Notes: generated from the letters alone by a model not told the origin. Positions 1 through 12,526 are shown, numbered from the stretch's first letter. The stretch is DNA of 64,000 nucleotides from Stutzerimonas urumqiensis (GCF_003640395.1 NZ_RBZQ01000004.1:248001-312000), one strand, 5' to 3'. A program made the numbers and translations.

Positions 1-2
1 GC

Positions 3-494
3 CTGAGCCCGCGAATGTCGGTGGGCCAGATCATCGGTGAGGGCCTTCGCATTCATCGGATCGGGACGGCGCAGGAACAGGAGCAGGCGATCGTCGACGC
101 CCTGACGGAGGTGGGCCTCGACCCCGAGACGCGGCACCGTTACCCACACGAGTTTTCTGGCGGGCAGCGACAGCGAATCGCGATCGCCCGGGCGCTGGTG
201 CTCAAGCCGGCGCTCATCCTGCTAGACGAGCCGACCTCGGCACTGGACAGGACGGTTCAACGACAAGTGGTGGAACTCCTGCGTAATCTGCAGGCGAAGT
301 ACAACCTGACCTACCTGTTCATCAGCCATGACCTGGCTGTGGTACGCGCACTGAGCCACCAACTGATGGTGGTGCAACGCGGAACGGTGGTCGAACAAGG
401 GCCTGCGCACGAGGTGTTCGCGGCGCCCGGTCATCCATACACCAAGCAGCTGCTGGAGTCGGCCTTCCTGGCCCCGGTAGCCAACGAAAACTGA
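3..494 (+). CDS. yejF: Peptide ABC transporter ATP-binding protein, C-terminal part (YejF/DppF-like)
   Basis: The reading frame is open to the left edge of the window, so only the C-terminal end is present (about 163 residues); the ATG at 15 is internal. The ABC signature ([15 protein letters not shown]) is followed by Walker B ([12 protein letters not shown]), the D-loop and the H-switch (FISHDLAVV). The Walker A loop lies upstream of the window. The C-terminal end with the PYT motif is typical of oligopeptide transporter ATPases. The protein would power uptake of peptides through a membrane permease pair. It ends 14 bases before fabI, an arrangement I recall for yejABEF-fabI in pseudomonads. 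The YejF assignment rather than DppF or OppF rests on that neighbour and is inferred. Confidence 0.85.
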   Translation: MSPRMSVGQIIGEGLRIHRIGTAQEQEQAIVDALTEVGLDPETRHRYPHEFSGGQRQRIAIARALVLKPALILLDEPTSALDRTVQRQVVELLRNLQAKYNLTYLFISHDLAVVRALSHQLMVVQRGTVVEQGPAHEVFAAPGHPYTKQLLESAFLAPVANEN

Positions 495-508
495 AGAGGG
501 ACAAGTAC

Positions 509-1303
509 ATGGGTTTTCTCACCGGCAAGCGCGTACTCATCGTCGGGGTCGCCAGCAAACTGTCGATCGCCTCGGGTATCGCCGCGGCAATGCACCGTGA
601 GGGTGCCGAGCTGGCGTTCACCTACCAGAATGACAAGCTCAAGGGGCGCGTCGAGGAGTTCGCCAGCGGCTGGGGCTCCGGGCCGGAATTGTGCTTCCCC
701 TGCGACGTCGCCAACGACGAGGACATCGCCAAGGTATTCGAGGCGCTCAGCCAGAAGTGGGATGGTCTGGATTGCATCGTGCATTCGGTCGGCTTCGCGC
801 CGGGCGACCAGCTCAATGGCGACTTCACCGACGTGACCACCCGCGAGGGTTTCAAGATCGCCCATGACATCAGCGCGTACAGCTTCGTCGCCCTCGCCAA
901 GGCTGGCCGGGAGATGATGAAAGGCCGCAACGGCAGCCTGCTGACCCTGTCCTACCTGGGCGCTGAGCGCACCATGCCGAACTACAACGTGATGGGCATG
1001 GCGAAGGCGAGCCTGGAAGCAGGCGTGCGCTACCTGGCCGGCAGCCTCGGTCCGGAAGGCACCCGAGTCAACTGCATCTCGGCCGGACCTATCCGCACCC
1101 TGGCCGCCTCCGGCATCGCCAGCTTCCGCAAGATGCTGGCCGCGAACGAAAAGCAGACGCCGCTGCGCCGCAACGTGACCATCGAGGAAGTGGGTAACGC
1201 CGGCGCGTTCCTCTGCTCCGACCTGGCCTCGGGCATCAGTGGCGAGATCCTTTACGTCGACGGCGGCTTCAATACCACCGCGATGGGCTCGCTGGAAGAC
1301 TGA
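509..1303 (+). CDS. fabI: Enoyl-[acyl-carrier-protein] reductase (NADH) FabI
   Basis: This 264-residue short-chain dehydrogenase-like protein reduces trans-2-enoyl-ACP in the last step of each fatty-acid elongation cycle. The N-terminus has the FabI nucleotide-binding pattern ([16 protein letters not shown]) rather than the classic GxxxGxG. The catalytic tyrosines and lysine are visible as Y149, Y159 and K166 in the SYLGAE...[12 protein letters not shown] region. The C-terminus ([12 protein letters not shown]) is also typical. The start follows a GAGGGA ribosome-binding site. Length and motifs match the family without gaps. It is the target of triclosan in other bacteria. Confidence 0.97.
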   Translation: MGFLTGKRVLIVGVASKLSIASGIAAAMHREGAELAFTYQNDKLKGRVEEFASGWGSGPELCFPCDVANDEDIAKVFEALSQKWDGLDCIVHSVGFAPGDQLNGDFTDVTTREGFKIAHDISAYSFVALAKAGREMMKGRNGSLLTLSYLGAERTMPNYNVMGMAKASLEAGVRYLAGSLGPEGTRVNCISAGPIRTLAASGIASFRKMLAANEKQTPLRRNVTIEEVGNAGAFLCSDLASGISGEILYVDGGFNTTAMGSLED

Positions 1304-1372
1304 CCAATCGACCGTCCGCAGGCGAGGCCCTACCCTCGCTCGCGGCCCGGTCGTTGTGAATGAAAGGCCACT

Positions 1373-1765
1373 ATGAAGTTCACGATTGCCGTTTTCGGTG
1401 CGCCGCATGCGCCCGGCACGCGCCGGGCACTCCGCTTCGCCCAGGCCGCGCTGGCGGGAGGGCATGAAATCGTGCGGGTATTTCTCTATCGGGAAGCGGT
1501 CCAGACGGCCTCGGCCAACCTCGTATCCCCCCAGGACGAGACGGACATGGGCCGCGCCTGGCAACGCTTCGTTGCGGACAACCAGATCGATGCGGTCGTC
1601 TGTATTGCCGCCGCGCTACGCCGAGGCGTGCTCGATACCGGCGAAGCGCAGCGCTACCAGCGCCCTGCCGCCAACCTTGCTGCGGGCTGGGCATTGTCAG
1701 GGCTTGGCCAGTTGCACGAAGCGGCCCAACAATGCGACCGCCTGGTCTGCTTCGGAGATCAATGA
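1373..1765 (+). CDS. tusD: Sulfurtransferase TusD (DsrE family)
   Basis: This 130-residue DsrE-fold protein is part of the TusBCD hexamer, which passes persulfide sulfur from TusA to TusE for 2-thiolation of U34 in Lys, Glu and Gln tRNAs. The conserved active cysteine is C77 (AVVCIAAALRRG), matching the position known for E. coli TusD. It is the first gene of a chain of five genes. Its TGA overlaps the ATG of tusC by four bases (ATGA). The 69-base gap after fabI can fold into a long imperfect hairpin but carries no T-run, so read-through from fabI is possible. Confidence 0.95.
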   Translation: MKFTIAVFGAPHAPGTRRALRFAQAALAGGHEIVRVFLYREAVQTASANLVSPQDETDMGRAWQRFVADNQIDAVVCIAAALRRGVLDTGEAQRYQRPAANLAAGWALSGLGQLHEAAQQCDRLVCFGDQ

Positions 1766-2124
1766 TGGCGCGCTCGATGCTGGTCATTTCACGACAGGCC
1801 CCCTGGTCCGGCCTGGCTGCTCGCGAAGCCCTGGACATCGCCCTGGCTGGCGGTGCTTTCGAGCTACCGCTCGCCCTGTTGCTGCTTGACGATGGCGTGT
1901 TCCAGCTGAGCGCTGGACAGCGACCGGAATCCCTCGAGCAGAAGGATCTGTCGGCCAATCTCAAGGCCCTGCCCCTCTTTGGTATCGAAACGATCCATGT
2001 CGCCCGTGACAGTCTCGTGCAACGAGGCCTCGACATCGATTCGCTCGGTCATCCCATCGAGCTGATCGAGGAGAGCCGACTGGGCGACTTCATCGCACGG
2101 TTCGACCATGTGGTGACGCTATGA
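1762..2124 (+). CDS. tusC: Sulfurtransferase complex subunit TusC
   Basis: This 120-residue DsrF-type subunit belongs to the TusBCD sulfur-relay complex. I chose the ATG at 1762, overlapping the tusD stop, although the frame is open from 1732, because the family begins with a hydrophobic strand of the type seen here (ARSMLVISRQAPWSG). The pattern of alternating strands and helices, including LLLLDDGVFQL, fits DsrE-fold proteins. It overlaps both neighbours by four bases, implying translational coupling and fixed stoichiometry within the complex. Confidence 0.93.
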   Translation: MMARSMLVISRQAPWSGLAAREALDIALAGGAFELPLALLLLDDGVFQLSAGQRPESLEQKDLSANLKALPLFGIETIHVARDSLVQRGLDIDSLGHPIELIEESRLGDFIARFDHVVTL

Positions 2125-2426
2125 CAACGCTGCACGTTGTTTCCCATTCCCCTTTCGCCGATGACCGCCTGCAAAGCTGCATTCGGTTATTGCGACCCGA
2201 AGACGGCCTGCTGCTGTGCGGCAACGCGGTCGAGGCACTGCGCGACGGTACGAAGCCGCGCGCCTTGCTCGACGAGGCTGCCGCAGCCTCGCGCAGCATC
2301 TATGCACTGGACGAAGACCTCGCGGCGCGCGCGCTGGCTGGACTGCCCGAATGGCTCCGTGCGGTCGACTATGCGGGCTTCGTCGAGCTGAGCTGCCAGT
2401 ATCAGCGTGTCAACGGCTGGACATGA
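2121..2426 (+). CDS. tusB: Sulfurtransferase complex subunit TusB
   Basis: This 101-residue DsrH-type protein completes the TusBCD complex. It begins TTLHVVSHSPF, as TusB proteins do, and is the small subunit without a demonstrated catalytic role. It has the family's normal length. ATGA overlaps link it to tusC upstream and tusE downstream. Identity is supported more by position and length than by diagnostic motifs, as TusB sequences diverge quickly. Confidence 0.92.
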   Translation: MTTLHVVSHSPFADDRLQSCIRLLRPEDGLLLCGNAVEALRDGTKPRALLDEAAAASRSIYALDEDLAARALAGLPEWLRAVDYAGFVELSCQYQRVNGWT

Positions 2427-2758
2427 GTGAACTGATGCACGACGGGCGCGCCATAGCGCTCGATCAGGATGGCTACCTTTGCCGGCTGGACGACTGGAGC
2501 GAAGCCGTGGCGCAACAGCTGGCCGAACGGGAAGGCATCCAGCTGACCGAGGCGCACTGGGAGATTCTTCGCCTGCTCCGTGACTTCTACGCCGAATTCC
2601 AGCTGGCGCCTGCGACACGTCCATTGATCCGCTACGTCGCGCAACAACTCGGCCCGGAGAAAGGCAACAGCCTGCACCTCAACCGCCTTTTCAACGGCAC
2701 CCCCGCCAAGCTCGCTGCGAAACTGGCCGGGCTGCCCAAGCCGAGCAATTGCCTATGA
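2423..2758 (+). CDS. tusE: Sulfur-relay protein TusE (DsrC family)
   Basis: This 111-residue DsrC-family protein accepts sulfur from TusBCD and delivers it to MnmA. The essential cysteine is the penultimate residue, C110 in KPSNCL, on the flexible C-terminal arm. The second cysteine typical of dissimilatory DsrC is absent, which favours the tRNA-thiolation role over sulfite reduction. The frame is open from 2216, but the ATG at 2423 overlaps the tusB stop and gives the canonical N-terminus. The stop overlaps the next gene by four bases. Confidence 0.95.
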   Translation: MSELMHDGRAIALDQDGYLCRLDDWSEAVAQQLAEREGIQLTEAHWEILRLLRDFYAEFQLAPATRPLIRYVAQQLGPEKGNSLHLNRLFNGTPAKLAAKLAGLPKPSNCL

Positions 2759-3744
2759 GCCTCTCACTCGTCACACCCACCGAGCACGCCTTCGCCGAGT
2801 TCGTGCGCATCATCGGCAAAGGCAAGCGTGGCGCGCGTTCGCTCACCCGCGAGGAAGCGAACGCCGCAATGGGCATGATCCTCGATGGCGAGGTCGAGGA
2901 GGTGCAGCTGGGCGCGTTTCTGATGCTGCTTCGGCACAAGGAAGAAACTGCTGAGGAGCTGGCCGGCTTCACCGAAGCTGTGCGCGCGCGCCTGCCAGAG
3001 ACTGGGCTCGACGTCGACATCGACTGGCCCAGCTATGCCGGCAAGAAGCGGCACCTGCCCTGGTTTCTGCTCGCGGCCAAGTGCCTGGCTGGCCACGGTG
3101 TGCGCATCCTGCTCCACGGCGGCGGCGCGCACACGCCAGGCCGGGTGTATACCGAGCAATACGTGGATTTGCTTGGGATTCCGGTCTGTCAGCATTGGGA
3201 AGGCGTCGGCCAGGCGCTCGATCGGCACCACATTGCGTTCATCCCGCTGTCGGCGTGGTCGCCGCGACTCCAGCGCATGATCGACTTGCGTCGCCTGCTC
3301 GGGCTGCGCTCGCCGATTCACTCGCTCGCCCGCGTGCTGAATCCGCTTGGCGCACGTTGCGGGCTACAGAGCATTTTCCATCCCGGCTACCAGGAAACCC
3401 ACCGGGAGGCGAGCCGCCTGCTCGGCGATAACGTCATCGTCATCAAAGGGGAAGGTGGCGAGATAGAGATCAATCCAGACAACGCCAGCACGCTTTACGG
3501 AACTACAGGCGGGAACGCCTGGAATGAAGTGTGGCCTGCGATGGCGACGCATCGGCACGTCAAGCCGGAGCGGCTCGACCCCAATCATCTCGCCGCCGTA
3601 TGGCGAGGCGAAGCGGCCGATGAGTATGGCGAGCTGGCGGTGATCGCGACCATCGCCCTCGCCCTGCGCGGGCTGGGTGCGACGCAGGAAGAGGCCTTCG
3701 AGCGAGCCGGCCGGTATTGGCTGGCTCGGCACGACGCTATGTGA
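2755..3744 (+). CDS. ybiB: TrpD2/YbiB-like glycosyltransferase-family protein
   Basis: This 329-residue protein has the anthranilate phosphoribosyltransferase fold: a helical N-terminal domain (EFVRIIGKGKRGARSLTREEA) and a C-terminal domain with GGGAHTPGRVYTEQ in place of the PRPP loop. YbiB of E. coli is a TrpD-like protein reported to bind nucleic acid rather than make tryptophan. A TTG at 2749 is in frame, but the ATG at 2755 overlaps the tusE stop (ATGA) and fits the operon's spacing. Coupling to the tus genes suggests a role connected with tRNA or RNA; that is inference, and the biochemical function is unknown. Confidence 0.85.
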   Translation: MSLSLVTPTEHAFAEFVRIIGKGKRGARSLTREEANAAMGMILDGEVEEVQLGAFLMLLRHKEETAEELAGFTEAVRARLPETGLDVDIDWPSYAGKKRHLPWFLLAAKCLAGHGVRILLHGGGAHTPGRVYTEQYVDLLGIPVCQHWEGVGQALDRHHIAFIPLSAWSPRLQRMIDLRRLLGLRSPIHSLARVLNPLGARCGLQSIFHPGYQETHREASRLLGDNVIVIKGEGGEIEINPDNASTLYGTTGGNAWNEVWPAMATHRHVKPERLDPNHLAAVWRGEAADEYGELAVIATIALALRGLGATQEEAFERAGRYWLARHDAM

Positions 3745-3747
3745 CGT

Positions 3748-5151
3748 TCAGCCGATCGAAGGCTGTGAATCGCGGCCTTCGAACCAGGCCAGCTTTTCCC
3801 TGAGTCGCACCACATCGCCGACGATCAGCAGCGTCGGCGCCTGCACCTCTTCAGCCGCAACGATGCCTGGCAGTTCGGCCAGCGTACCGGTCAGTACGCG
3901 CTGGTTGCTCGTCGTGCCCTGCTGAACCAGCGCCGCCGGCGTAGTCGCCGCCATACCCTGTGCGATGAGTTGAGCGCAGATGACCGGCAGCCCGACCAGT
4001 CCCATGTAGAACACCAGCGTTTGACCGGGCGCCGCCAACTGCTGCCACGGAAGATCGCAGGAGCCATCCTTCAGGTGGCCGGTAACGAAACGAACCGACT
4101 GTGCATGATCCCTGTGGGTCAGCGGGATGCCGGCGTAAGCCGCGCAACCGCTGGCCGCGGTGATGCCGGGTACGACCTGGAACGGCACACCATGGGCTGC
4201 CAGCTCTTCGATCTCCTCGCCGCCGCGGCCGAAGATGAACGGGTCTCCGCCCTTGAGCCGCAACACGCGCTTGCCTTCACGCGCCAGGGAGACCAATTGG
4301 CCATTGATCTGCTCCTGCGGCAATGCATGCTCGGAACGACGCTTGCCGACATAGATGCGATCGGCATCGCGTCGGCACATGTCGAGAATCGCGGGCGCCA
4401 CCAGGCGGTCGTAGAGCACGACATCGGCCTGCTGCATGAGCCGCAGTGCACGGAAAGTGAGCAGATCCGGATCGCCGGGCCCTGCGCCCACCAGGTACAC
4501 CTCACCCCTGTGGGCCGGCGCCTGATCGGTCAGCTTCTGCTCGATCAGACGCTCCGCCTCGGCAACCTGACCTGCCAGCGCTCGCTCGGCGATCGGTCCC
4601 TGAAAGACTTCTTCCCAGAAGATACGCCGCTGCCGGACGTCAGGGCGCGACGCCTTCACCCGCTGCCTGAAGCGTTTCGCCAAGCCGGCGAGCTGGCCGT
4701 AGGCGGCAGGAATCCAGGCTTCGAGACGTGCCCGAATCAGCCTTGCCAGCACCGGCGCATCGCCGCCGCTGGAGACGGCGACCATCAGCGGCGAACGGTC
4801 GACGATGGCCGGAAAGATGACCGTACACAAGGCCGGCGAATCCACCACGTTGACGGGCGTGCCCTGCTCCCTGGCCTGGTGTGACAGGCGCGCGTTGAGG
4901 GCGTCGTCGTCGGTGGCCGCGATGACCAGCACACTGCCGTCCATGTCGCTCGGCTCGTATGCACGCGCCATGCATGCTCCGCCGGCCGAGACCACCAGTT
5001 GCTCGAGTTCCGGATCGATCCGCGTGGCGACGACCCGCAGCCGGGCGCCGGCCTCCAGCAACAACCGGGCCTTGCGCAGCGCGACCTCACCGCCGCCAAC
5101 GACCAGCACCAGCCGGTCGTGTAGATCGTGAAACAGCGGCAAGTAATCCAT
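3748..5151 (-). CDS. cysG: Siroheme synthase CysG (trifunctional)
   Basis: This roughly 467-residue fusion makes siroheme from uroporphyrinogen III. The N-terminal third is the precorrin-2 dehydrogenase/ferrochelatase domain, with the Rossmann motif [13 protein letters not shown]. The C-terminal two thirds is the SAM uroporphyrinogen methyltransferase, with [21 protein letters not shown] and [15 protein letters not shown]. The frame extends to 5163, but [10 protein letters not shown] at 5151 is the family's usual start. Siroheme serves sulfite and nitrite reductases. The gene converges on the tus/ybiB operon with only three bases between stops. Confidence 0.97.
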   Translation of the reverse strand: MDYLPLFHDLHDRLVLVVGGGEVALRKARLLLEAGARLRVVATRIDPELEQLVVSAGGACMARAYEPSDMDGSVLVIAATDDDALNARLSHQAREQGTPVNVVDSPALCTVIFPAIVDRSPLMVAVSSGGDAPVLARLIRARLEAWIPAAYGQLAGLAKRFRQRVKASRPDVRQRRIFWEEVFQGPIAERALAGQVAEAERLIEQKLTDQAPAHRGEVYLVGAGPGDPDLLTFRALRLMQQADVVLYDRLVAPAILDMCRRDADRIYVGKRRSEHALPQEQINGQLVSLAREGKRVLRLKGGDPFIFGRGGEEIEELAAHGVPFQVVPGITAASGCAAYAGIPLTHRDHAQSVRFVTGHLKDGSCDLPWQQLAAPGQTLVFYMGLVGLPVICAQLIAQGMAATTPAALVQQGTTSNQRVLTGTLAELPGIVAAEEVQAPTLLIVGDVVRLREKLAWFEGRDSQPSIG

Positions 5152-5197
5152 GCGATTCCTCATCGACGACGCCAGCGCCTGGCCGGTGAAAGGCCGA

Positions 5198-6493
<1,296 letters not shown>

Positions 6494-6541
6494 TTACGCA
6501 CGCGTCTGAAAGCGCGCAGTTTAATGCCAACGCGGTTCGGC

Positions 6542-6913
6542 TCACAGCTGCGCAAGTGTCACGCCCAGCCAGGCCGAGGCCAATCCGCCGAAGACGCTCA
6601 GCGCGACATAACCGATGGCCAGCGCAATGCGGCCATCTTCGAACAACCGCAGCGCATCCAGCGAGAAGGTGGAAAACGTCGTGAAGGCGCCCAGAAAGCC
6701 AACCAACAGCGCCTGGCGTATCGGCAGGGAAAGTTCGTGACGACCTGCCCATACATAGAGAAAGCCAATGGCGGCGCACCCCAGCAGGTTGATCAGCAAG
6801 GTCGCGAGAAACGCGTGCCGGGGCAGATGCTGCGCAATCCATTGACTGAGGCCGAAGCGCAGCAGCGTGCCGACGACGCCGGCGATGGAAACGCCGAGCA
6901 CCATGGCCATCAT
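6542..6913 (-). CDS. crcB: Fluoride ion exporter CrcB/Fluc
   Basis: This 123-residue protein has four hydrophobic helices, the size of a dual-topology Fluc channel subunit that exports fluoride. Recognisable elements are the GTLLRFGLS start region, the N in LLINLLG, and the GFLGAFTTFSTFS motif that lines the pore. Three start codons compete (M1, M2, M4); the first overlaps the rarA stop (ATGA). Because rarA lies directly upstream, there is no room for a crc fluoride riboswitch, so induction by fluoride is unlikely from this position. Confidence 0.93.
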   Translation of the reverse strand: MMAMVLGVSIAGVVGTLLRFGLSQWIAQHLPRHAFLATLLINLLGCAAIGFLYVWAGRHELSLPIRQALLVGFLGAFTTFSTFSLDALRLFEDGRIALAIGYVALSVFGGLASAWLGVTLAQL

Positions 6914-8235
6914 GGCTTGCGCCTGCGCTTCTGGCTGGTCCTGTCCAGCTTGGCCAAGTGTTCGAGCTTGTCGGCAATCTTGCTCTCCAGCCCTCGCGGC
7001 ACGGGCTGGTAATAGCGACGCGGCTCCAGCGACTCGGGGAAATAATCCTCGCCGGCGGCATAGGCGTCCGGTTCGTCATGCGCGTACCGATAACCCTCGC
7101 CGTATCCGAGTTCTTTCATCAGGCGTGTCGGGGCGTTGCGCAGGTGCAGCGGAACCTCCAGCGAGCCGGTTTGCGCCACGTCCGCGCGGGCCGCCTTGTA
7201 GGCCAGGTAGGCCGCGTTGCTCTTTGGGGCGCAGGCGAGATAGACGATCGCCTGAGCGATCGCCAGCTCACCCTCAGGGCTGCCGAGCCGCTCCTGCACG
7301 TCCCAGGCCGAGAGACACAGGCCGAGCGCCCGCGGATCGGCGTTGCCGATCTCTTCACTGGCCATGCGCACGACGCGACGGGCGATATAAAGCGGATCGC
7401 AACCGCCGTCGAGCATCCGGGCGAACCAATACAGCGCCCCGTCGGGACTGGAGCCCCGCACGGATTTATGCAGCGCCGAAATCTGGTCGTAGAAGGCTTC
7501 CCCGCCCTTGTCGAAACGCCGCAAGCCGTCGCCGAGAACGCCCTCCAGCAGATCGACCGTGACCTCGCTGCCCTCCGGTGCGAGGTCGGCGACGTTCTCG
7601 AGCAGGTTCAACAAGCGACGCCCATCGCCATCGGCGGCAGCAATCAGCAAACGGCGGCTTTGTGCGGGGATTTCGAGCGCCAGGTGAGCCAGGCCGCGCG
7701 GGTCGGTCAGCGCCCTCGTGAGCAAGTCATCGAGCGCTTCGGACGAGAGCGACTTGAGCGTGTAGACGCGTGCGCGGGACAGCAACGCGTTGTTCAGCTC
7801 GAAGGAAGGGTTCTCGGTCGTCGCACCGACGAAAATCAGGGTTCCGTCTTCGACATAGGGCAGGAAGGCGTCCTGCTGCGATTTGTTGAAACGGTGCACC
7901 TCATCGACGAACAGCAAGGTCCTGCGGCGATATTGCGCCGCTTGCTGGCGAGCCACATCGACCGCCTGGCGTATTTCCTTGACCCCGGCGAGCACAGCCG
8001 AAACCGTCTCGAAGTGAGCATCCGTCACCTTCGCCAGCAGCCGCGCAAGGGTCGTCTTGCCCACGCCGGGAGGCCCCCAGAAGATCATCGAGTGCAGCGC
8101 GCCCCGCTCCAGCGCGTCGCGCAATGGACGGCCCGGTGCAAGCAGATGCTCTTGCCCGACGTATTCGTCCAGCGATGCGGGCCGCAGACGCGCCGCCAGG
8201 GGCTGGGCGACTGGGTCCTGTCCGAATAGATCCAT
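6910..8235 (-). CDS. rarA: Replication-associated recombination protein A (MgsA/RarA AAA+ ATPase)
   Basis: This 441-residue AAA+ ATPase, related to clamp-loader subunits and eukaryotic WRNIP1, acts at stalled replication forks. Walker A (GPPGVGKT, near residue 55), Walker B (LLFVDEVHRF) and sensor 1 (VGATTENPSFELN) are intact. The C-terminal tetramerisation domain ends with the family pattern YRYAHDEPDAYAAGEDYFPE. It sits between lolA and crcB as in other pseudomonads, and its stop overlaps the crcB start. The name mgsA used for this gene in E. coli must not be confused with methylglyoxal synthase at 31.9 kb. Confidence 0.96.
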   Translation of the reverse strand: MDLFGQDPVAQPLAARLRPASLDEYVGQEHLLAPGRPLRDALERGALHSMIFWGPPGVGKTTLARLLAKVTDAHFETVSAVLAGVKEIRQAVDVARQQAAQYRRRTLLFVDEVHRFNKSQQDAFLPYVEDGTLIFVGATTENPSFELNNALLSRARVYTLKSLSSEALDDLLTRALTDPRGLAHLALEIPAQSRRLLIAAADGDGRRLLNLLENVADLAPEGSEVTVDLLEGVLGDGLRRFDKGGEAFYDQISALHKSVRGSSPDGALYWFARMLDGGCDPLYIARRVVRMASEEIGNADPRALGLCLSAWDVQERLGSPEGELAIAQAIVYLACAPKSNAAYLAYKAARADVAQTGSLEVPLHLRNAPTRLMKELGYGEGYRYAHDEPDAYAAGEDYFPESLEPRRYYQPVPRGLESKIADKLEHLAKLDRTSQKRRRKP

Positions 8236-8298
8236 GGATGGCTCTGTCAGTGACGGCTCGGAATGACGAAAGGCTTTTCAGGTCGCCAGATTCGATCG

Positions 8299-8928
8299 TT
8301 ACTCCGAAATGACATCGACGCCTTCGGGCACCTCGAAGGTGAACAATCCGGCCTCCAGTGGCTGGTTCATTTCGACGTTCGAGAACAGGATGTTGGTCCT
8401 TTGGCCGACGCTGTCGATCAGCTGCATGTCGTTGATGACACCCGAGCGGAACGACAACCGCAGGCTGTCGAACAGGCTATCGCCGCCCTTGGGTTCGAGC
8501 ACGAAGTCGATGACATCCCCACTGCGCTTGTGGCTGATCTCGAAGTTCTCGCTGATCTGCGAGACGTCGCCGGATAGCAGAAGAGCCGGTGTGTGAGTCA
8601 ATCGCTGATCCAGCGTCTGGATGGTGACTTGCTGCAGATCGGGATCGTACAGCCAGACTTTCTGGCCATCCGACACCAGCAACTGCTCCATCGGCTGGTC
8701 GGTGTGCCAGCGGAACTGGCCGGGACGCTTCAGCGCGATTTCACCGCTGGTTTCCTGCAACTGAGTGCCGGTGCCATCGAGCGAGAGCTGTGAAAAGCGT
8801 GCGGTCAAGGTGTCGGCCTGCTTGAGCAGGCGAGTCAACTCTTCGGCTGAGCCTGTCTGTGCGAAGGCAGGAACGGTTCCGAGCAGTAGCAGGAACACAA
8901 AGGTGGTGCAGATGCGGATGAGCTTCAT
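8299..8928 (-). CDS. lolA: Outer-membrane lipoprotein carrier protein LolA
   Basis: This periplasmic chaperone of about 209 residues ferries lipoproteins from LolCDE to LolB. A signal peptide is visible (MKLIRIC, a hydrophobic core, cleavage after VPAFA). The mature part has the LolA pattern [33 protein letters not shown] and a C-terminal beta sheet. The frame extends five codons further, but the ATG at 8928 gives the natural signal peptide. The gene starts 11 bases after the ftsK stop, consistent with an ftsK-lolA-rarA-crcB transcript. Confidence 0.96.
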   Translation of the reverse strand: MKLIRICTTFVFLLLLGTVPAFAQTGSAEELTRLLKQADTLTARFSQLSLDGTGTQLQETSGEIALKRPGQFRWHTDQPMEQLLVSDGQKVWLYDPDLQQVTIQTLDQRLTHTPALLLSGDVSQISENFEISHKRSGDVIDFVLEPKGGDSLFDSLRLSFRSGVINDMQLIDSVGQRTNILFSNVEMNQPLEAGLFTFEVPEGVDVISE

Positions 8929-8939
8929 AGGGCCTCGTA

Positions 8940-11390
8940 TCAATCGCGCATGGGGGCAGGTGCAATGACCTCGCGCGATCCGTTGGTGTTCATCGGTGTC
9001 ACCACGCCGGCCATCTCCATCGCTTCGATCATGCGGGCGGCGCGGTTGTAACCGATCTTGAGCTTGCGCTGGACGGCGGAGATCGAAGCGCGTCGGCTTT
9101 CGAGGACGAAGCGAACGGCCTCATCGTACAGCGCATCCTCCTCGCTGCCTTCGCCGCCTTCCATGCCGGTGCTGTCGAAGCTGCCACTACCCTCTTCGGC
9201 CCCGGCCAGGATTTCCTCGATGTAATCCGGTGCGCCCCTGGCTTTCCAGGCTTCGACGACGCGGTGAACCTCGTCGTCCGAAACGAATGCGCCATGCACG
9301 CGAATCGGCAAGCCCGTACCGGGTGGCAGGTAAAGCATGTCGCCATGCCCCAGCAACTGTTCGGCTCCGCCCTGATCCAGAATGGTGCGGGAGTCGATCT
9401 TGCTGGACACCTGAAATGCCATGCGTGTGGGAATGTTGGCCTTGATCAGGCCGGTGATGACATCCACGGAAGGACGCTGCGTCGCCAGGATGAGGTGGAT
9501 TCCGGCGGCGCGGGCCTTCTGCGCGATGCGAGCGATCAGTTCTTCGACCTTCTTGCCGACGATCATCATCATGTCGGCGAACTCATCGACGACGACCACG
9601 ATGGTCGGCAAGGTCTTCAGCAGCGGAGCCTCGTCTTCCATGCTCTCGCGGCGATACAGCGGGTCAGGCAGCGGCGCGCCGGCCTCCTCGGCATCTTTCA
9701 CTTTGCGGTTGAACCCCGCCAGGTTCCGCACGCCCATCGCCGCCATCAGCTTGTAGCGTCGTTCCATTTCCGCAACGCTCCAGCGCAGGGCGTTGGCGGC
9801 CTCCTTCATGTCCGTCACGACGGGGCAAAGCAGATGCGGAATGCCTTCGTAGATCGACAGCTCGAGCATCTTCGGATCGATCATGATCATGCGTGCGTCT
9901 TCCGGTCCCGACTTGAACAGGATCGACAAGATCATCGCGTTCACGCCGACTGACTTCCCCGAGCCCGTGGTGCCGGCAACCAGCAGGTGCGGCATCTTGG
10001 CCAGATCGGCGATGACGGGCTTGCCGCCGATGTCATGCCCCAGCGCCAGCGTGACCGGAGAGCGCGCGTTGTCGTATTCGGTCGAGGAAAGAACCTCGGA
10101 GAACCGCACGATCTGACGGTCCTCGTTCGGGATCTCGATGCCAACCGTGGTCTTGCCTGGAATCACCTCGACCACCCGAACGCTGATGACCGCAAGCGAT
10201 CTGGCCAGGTCCTTCGCCAGGTTGGAGATACGGCTGACTTTCACGCCGGGCGCCGGCTGGATTTCGAACCGGGTAATCACCGGACCGGGATGAACGGATT
10301 CGACCACCACCTCGACGCCGAACTCCTTGAGTTTGATCTCCAGCAACCTGGACATCGCTTCAAGCGATTCGGGCGAAAACTGCTTCTGCTTCTTTTCGGC
10401 GGCGTCGAGCAGGGAAATCGGCGGCAGACTCCCGTCCGCCAGGGTATCGACGAACAGCGGGGCCTGCTTTTCCTTCAGCACACGCTTGCTGGGCTCCGGT
10501 GCCTTTGCAGCGGTCGGAACGCTGATGACCGGTGCGGGGCGCGATTCGCGATCGCTCATGTGCTTGGCGAGATTTTCCTCGCGTTTTAGCAGCCGCTCCT
10601 TCGCGCGCGCACGCTCGCGCTGATCGCTGACTACCGGCGCAACCACCTCGCTGACCCGCTCGTCGGCTTCGCGAAGCTGAGTGACCAGTTGCTTGCGCTC
10701 GCTCCGGGCGGCCCACCAGCGACCGAAAAAGCCCTGAACCAGTTCGACCAGATCCAGGGTTATCTTGCCGGTGACATCCATGACGCGAAACCATGACAGG
10801 TCAGCGAACACGGTCAGCCCGAACAGGAACAGGGCCAGGAACAACAGAGTGCTGCCCTGCACATTGAGCGAGAGCACGGCGAGCTGTCCGAGGCTTTCCC
10901 CGAGCGCTCCGCCCGCCGACGCAGGCATGTGGCTGCCGGCGGAAAAGTGGATATAGGCCAGTGCCGAGCCGGAGAGAATCAAAAACACCAGCCCGATCAG
11001 GCGCCAGGAGAACAGCCAGCCACTCCATTGCCACGGCAGATGCCGACCCTTGAAGACCTGCCAGGTCTTGATCGCCAGCAACAGCGGGAACAGGTAGGCG
11101 AAATAACCAAGGGCCATGAACAGGACGTCTGCGAACCACGCGCCGGCACGGCCAGCGGCATTCTGCACCTGCTCCACACTGCTGGTATGCGTCCAGCCCG
11201 GGTCTGCGGGGTCGTAGGTCAGCAGTGCCATCCAGAGGTACACGCAGAGCGCCGCGAGGGCGATCAATGCGCCTTCTTTGAGGCGGTAATTGAGTTGCTG
11301 CCGCCAGGCTGCGACAAGCGACGTAGTGGGCGAATTCTTCAAAACAACGGATTCCTGCCTGCTAAGGCGCGTCTTTTTGCGAGTGCTCAT
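8940..11390 (-). CDS. ftsK: DNA translocase FtsK
   Basis: This 816-residue septal DNA pump clears chromosomes from the division plane and activates XerCD at dif. The N-terminal quarter has four to five membrane helices; a short charged linker (about residues 210-330) is followed by the alpha and beta motor domains with Walker A GTTGSGKS (K479), Walker B ([13 protein letters not shown]) and the C-terminal gamma winged helix ([24 protein letters not shown]). The linker is much shorter than in E. coli, as is usual in pseudomonads. The frame is open to 11450, but [10 protein letters not shown] at 11390 gives the usual N-terminus. Confidence 0.97.
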   Translation of the reverse strand: MSTRKKTRLSRQESVVLKNSPTTSLVAAWRQQLNYRLKEGALIALAALCVYLWMALLTYDPADPGWTHTSSVEQVQNAAGRAGAWFADVLFMALGYFAYLFPLLLAIKTWQVFKGRHLPWQWSGWLFSWRLIGLVFLILSGSALAYIHFSAGSHMPASAGGALGESLGQLAVLSLNVQGSTLLFLALFLFGLTVFADLSWFRVMDVTGKITLDLVELVQGFFGRWWAARSERKQLVTQLREADERVSEVVAPVVSDQRERARAKERLLKREENLAKHMSDRESRPAPVISVPTAAKAPEPSKRVLKEKQAPLFVDTLADGSLPPISLLDAAEKKQKQFSPESLEAMSRLLEIKLKEFGVEVVVESVHPGPVITRFEIQPAPGVKVSRISNLAKDLARSLAVISVRVVEVIPGKTTVGIEIPNEDRQIVRFSEVLSSTEYDNARSPVTLALGHDIGGKPVIADLAKMPHLLVAGTTGSGKSVGVNAMILSILFKSGPEDARMIMIDPKMLELSIYEGIPHLLCPVVTDMKEAANALRWSVAEMERRYKLMAAMGVRNLAGFNRKVKDAEEAGAPLPDPLYRRESMEDEAPLLKTLPTIVVVVDEFADMMMIVGKKVEELIARIAQKARAAGIHLILATQRPSVDVITGLIKANIPTRMAFQVSSKIDSRTILDQGGAEQLLGHGDMLYLPPGTGLPIRVHGAFVSDDEVHRVVEAWKARGAPDYIEEILAGAEEGSGSFDSTGMEGGEGSEEDALYDEAVRFVLESRRASISAVQRKLKIGYNRAARMIEAMEMAGVVTPMNTNGSREVIAPAPMRD

Positions 11391-11539
11391 TGCGAGCATT
11401 GTACGGATTTGCCGCTGGCACGCCCATCGCACAGGATGCCGGCGACGCATTCACCGAAGCTTCGGTGTAGCATACCGGCCTCATTTCGATTGGCGTCTCG
11501 ACTGGAGCACGCTTCCCTATTTGCAACAAAGGCTTATGA

Positions 11540-12496
<957 letters not shown>

Positions 12497-12526
12497 GACC
12501 CCTGCCCTGCCTCCGGCTCGCACGTC

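Noticed and set aside
1304-1372. Terminator after fabI
   Set aside because: A long imperfect hairpin can be drawn (CGACCG...CGGTCG), but it has mismatches and no T-run.
2423-2758. Dissimilatory DsrC (sulfur oxidation) instead of TusE
   Set aside because: Only the terminal cysteine is present; the second C-terminal-arm cysteine of DsrC is missing, and no dsr genes are nearby.
6542-6980. Fluoride riboswitch expected near crcB
   Set aside because: The crcB start overlaps the rarA stop, and no separate leader exists.
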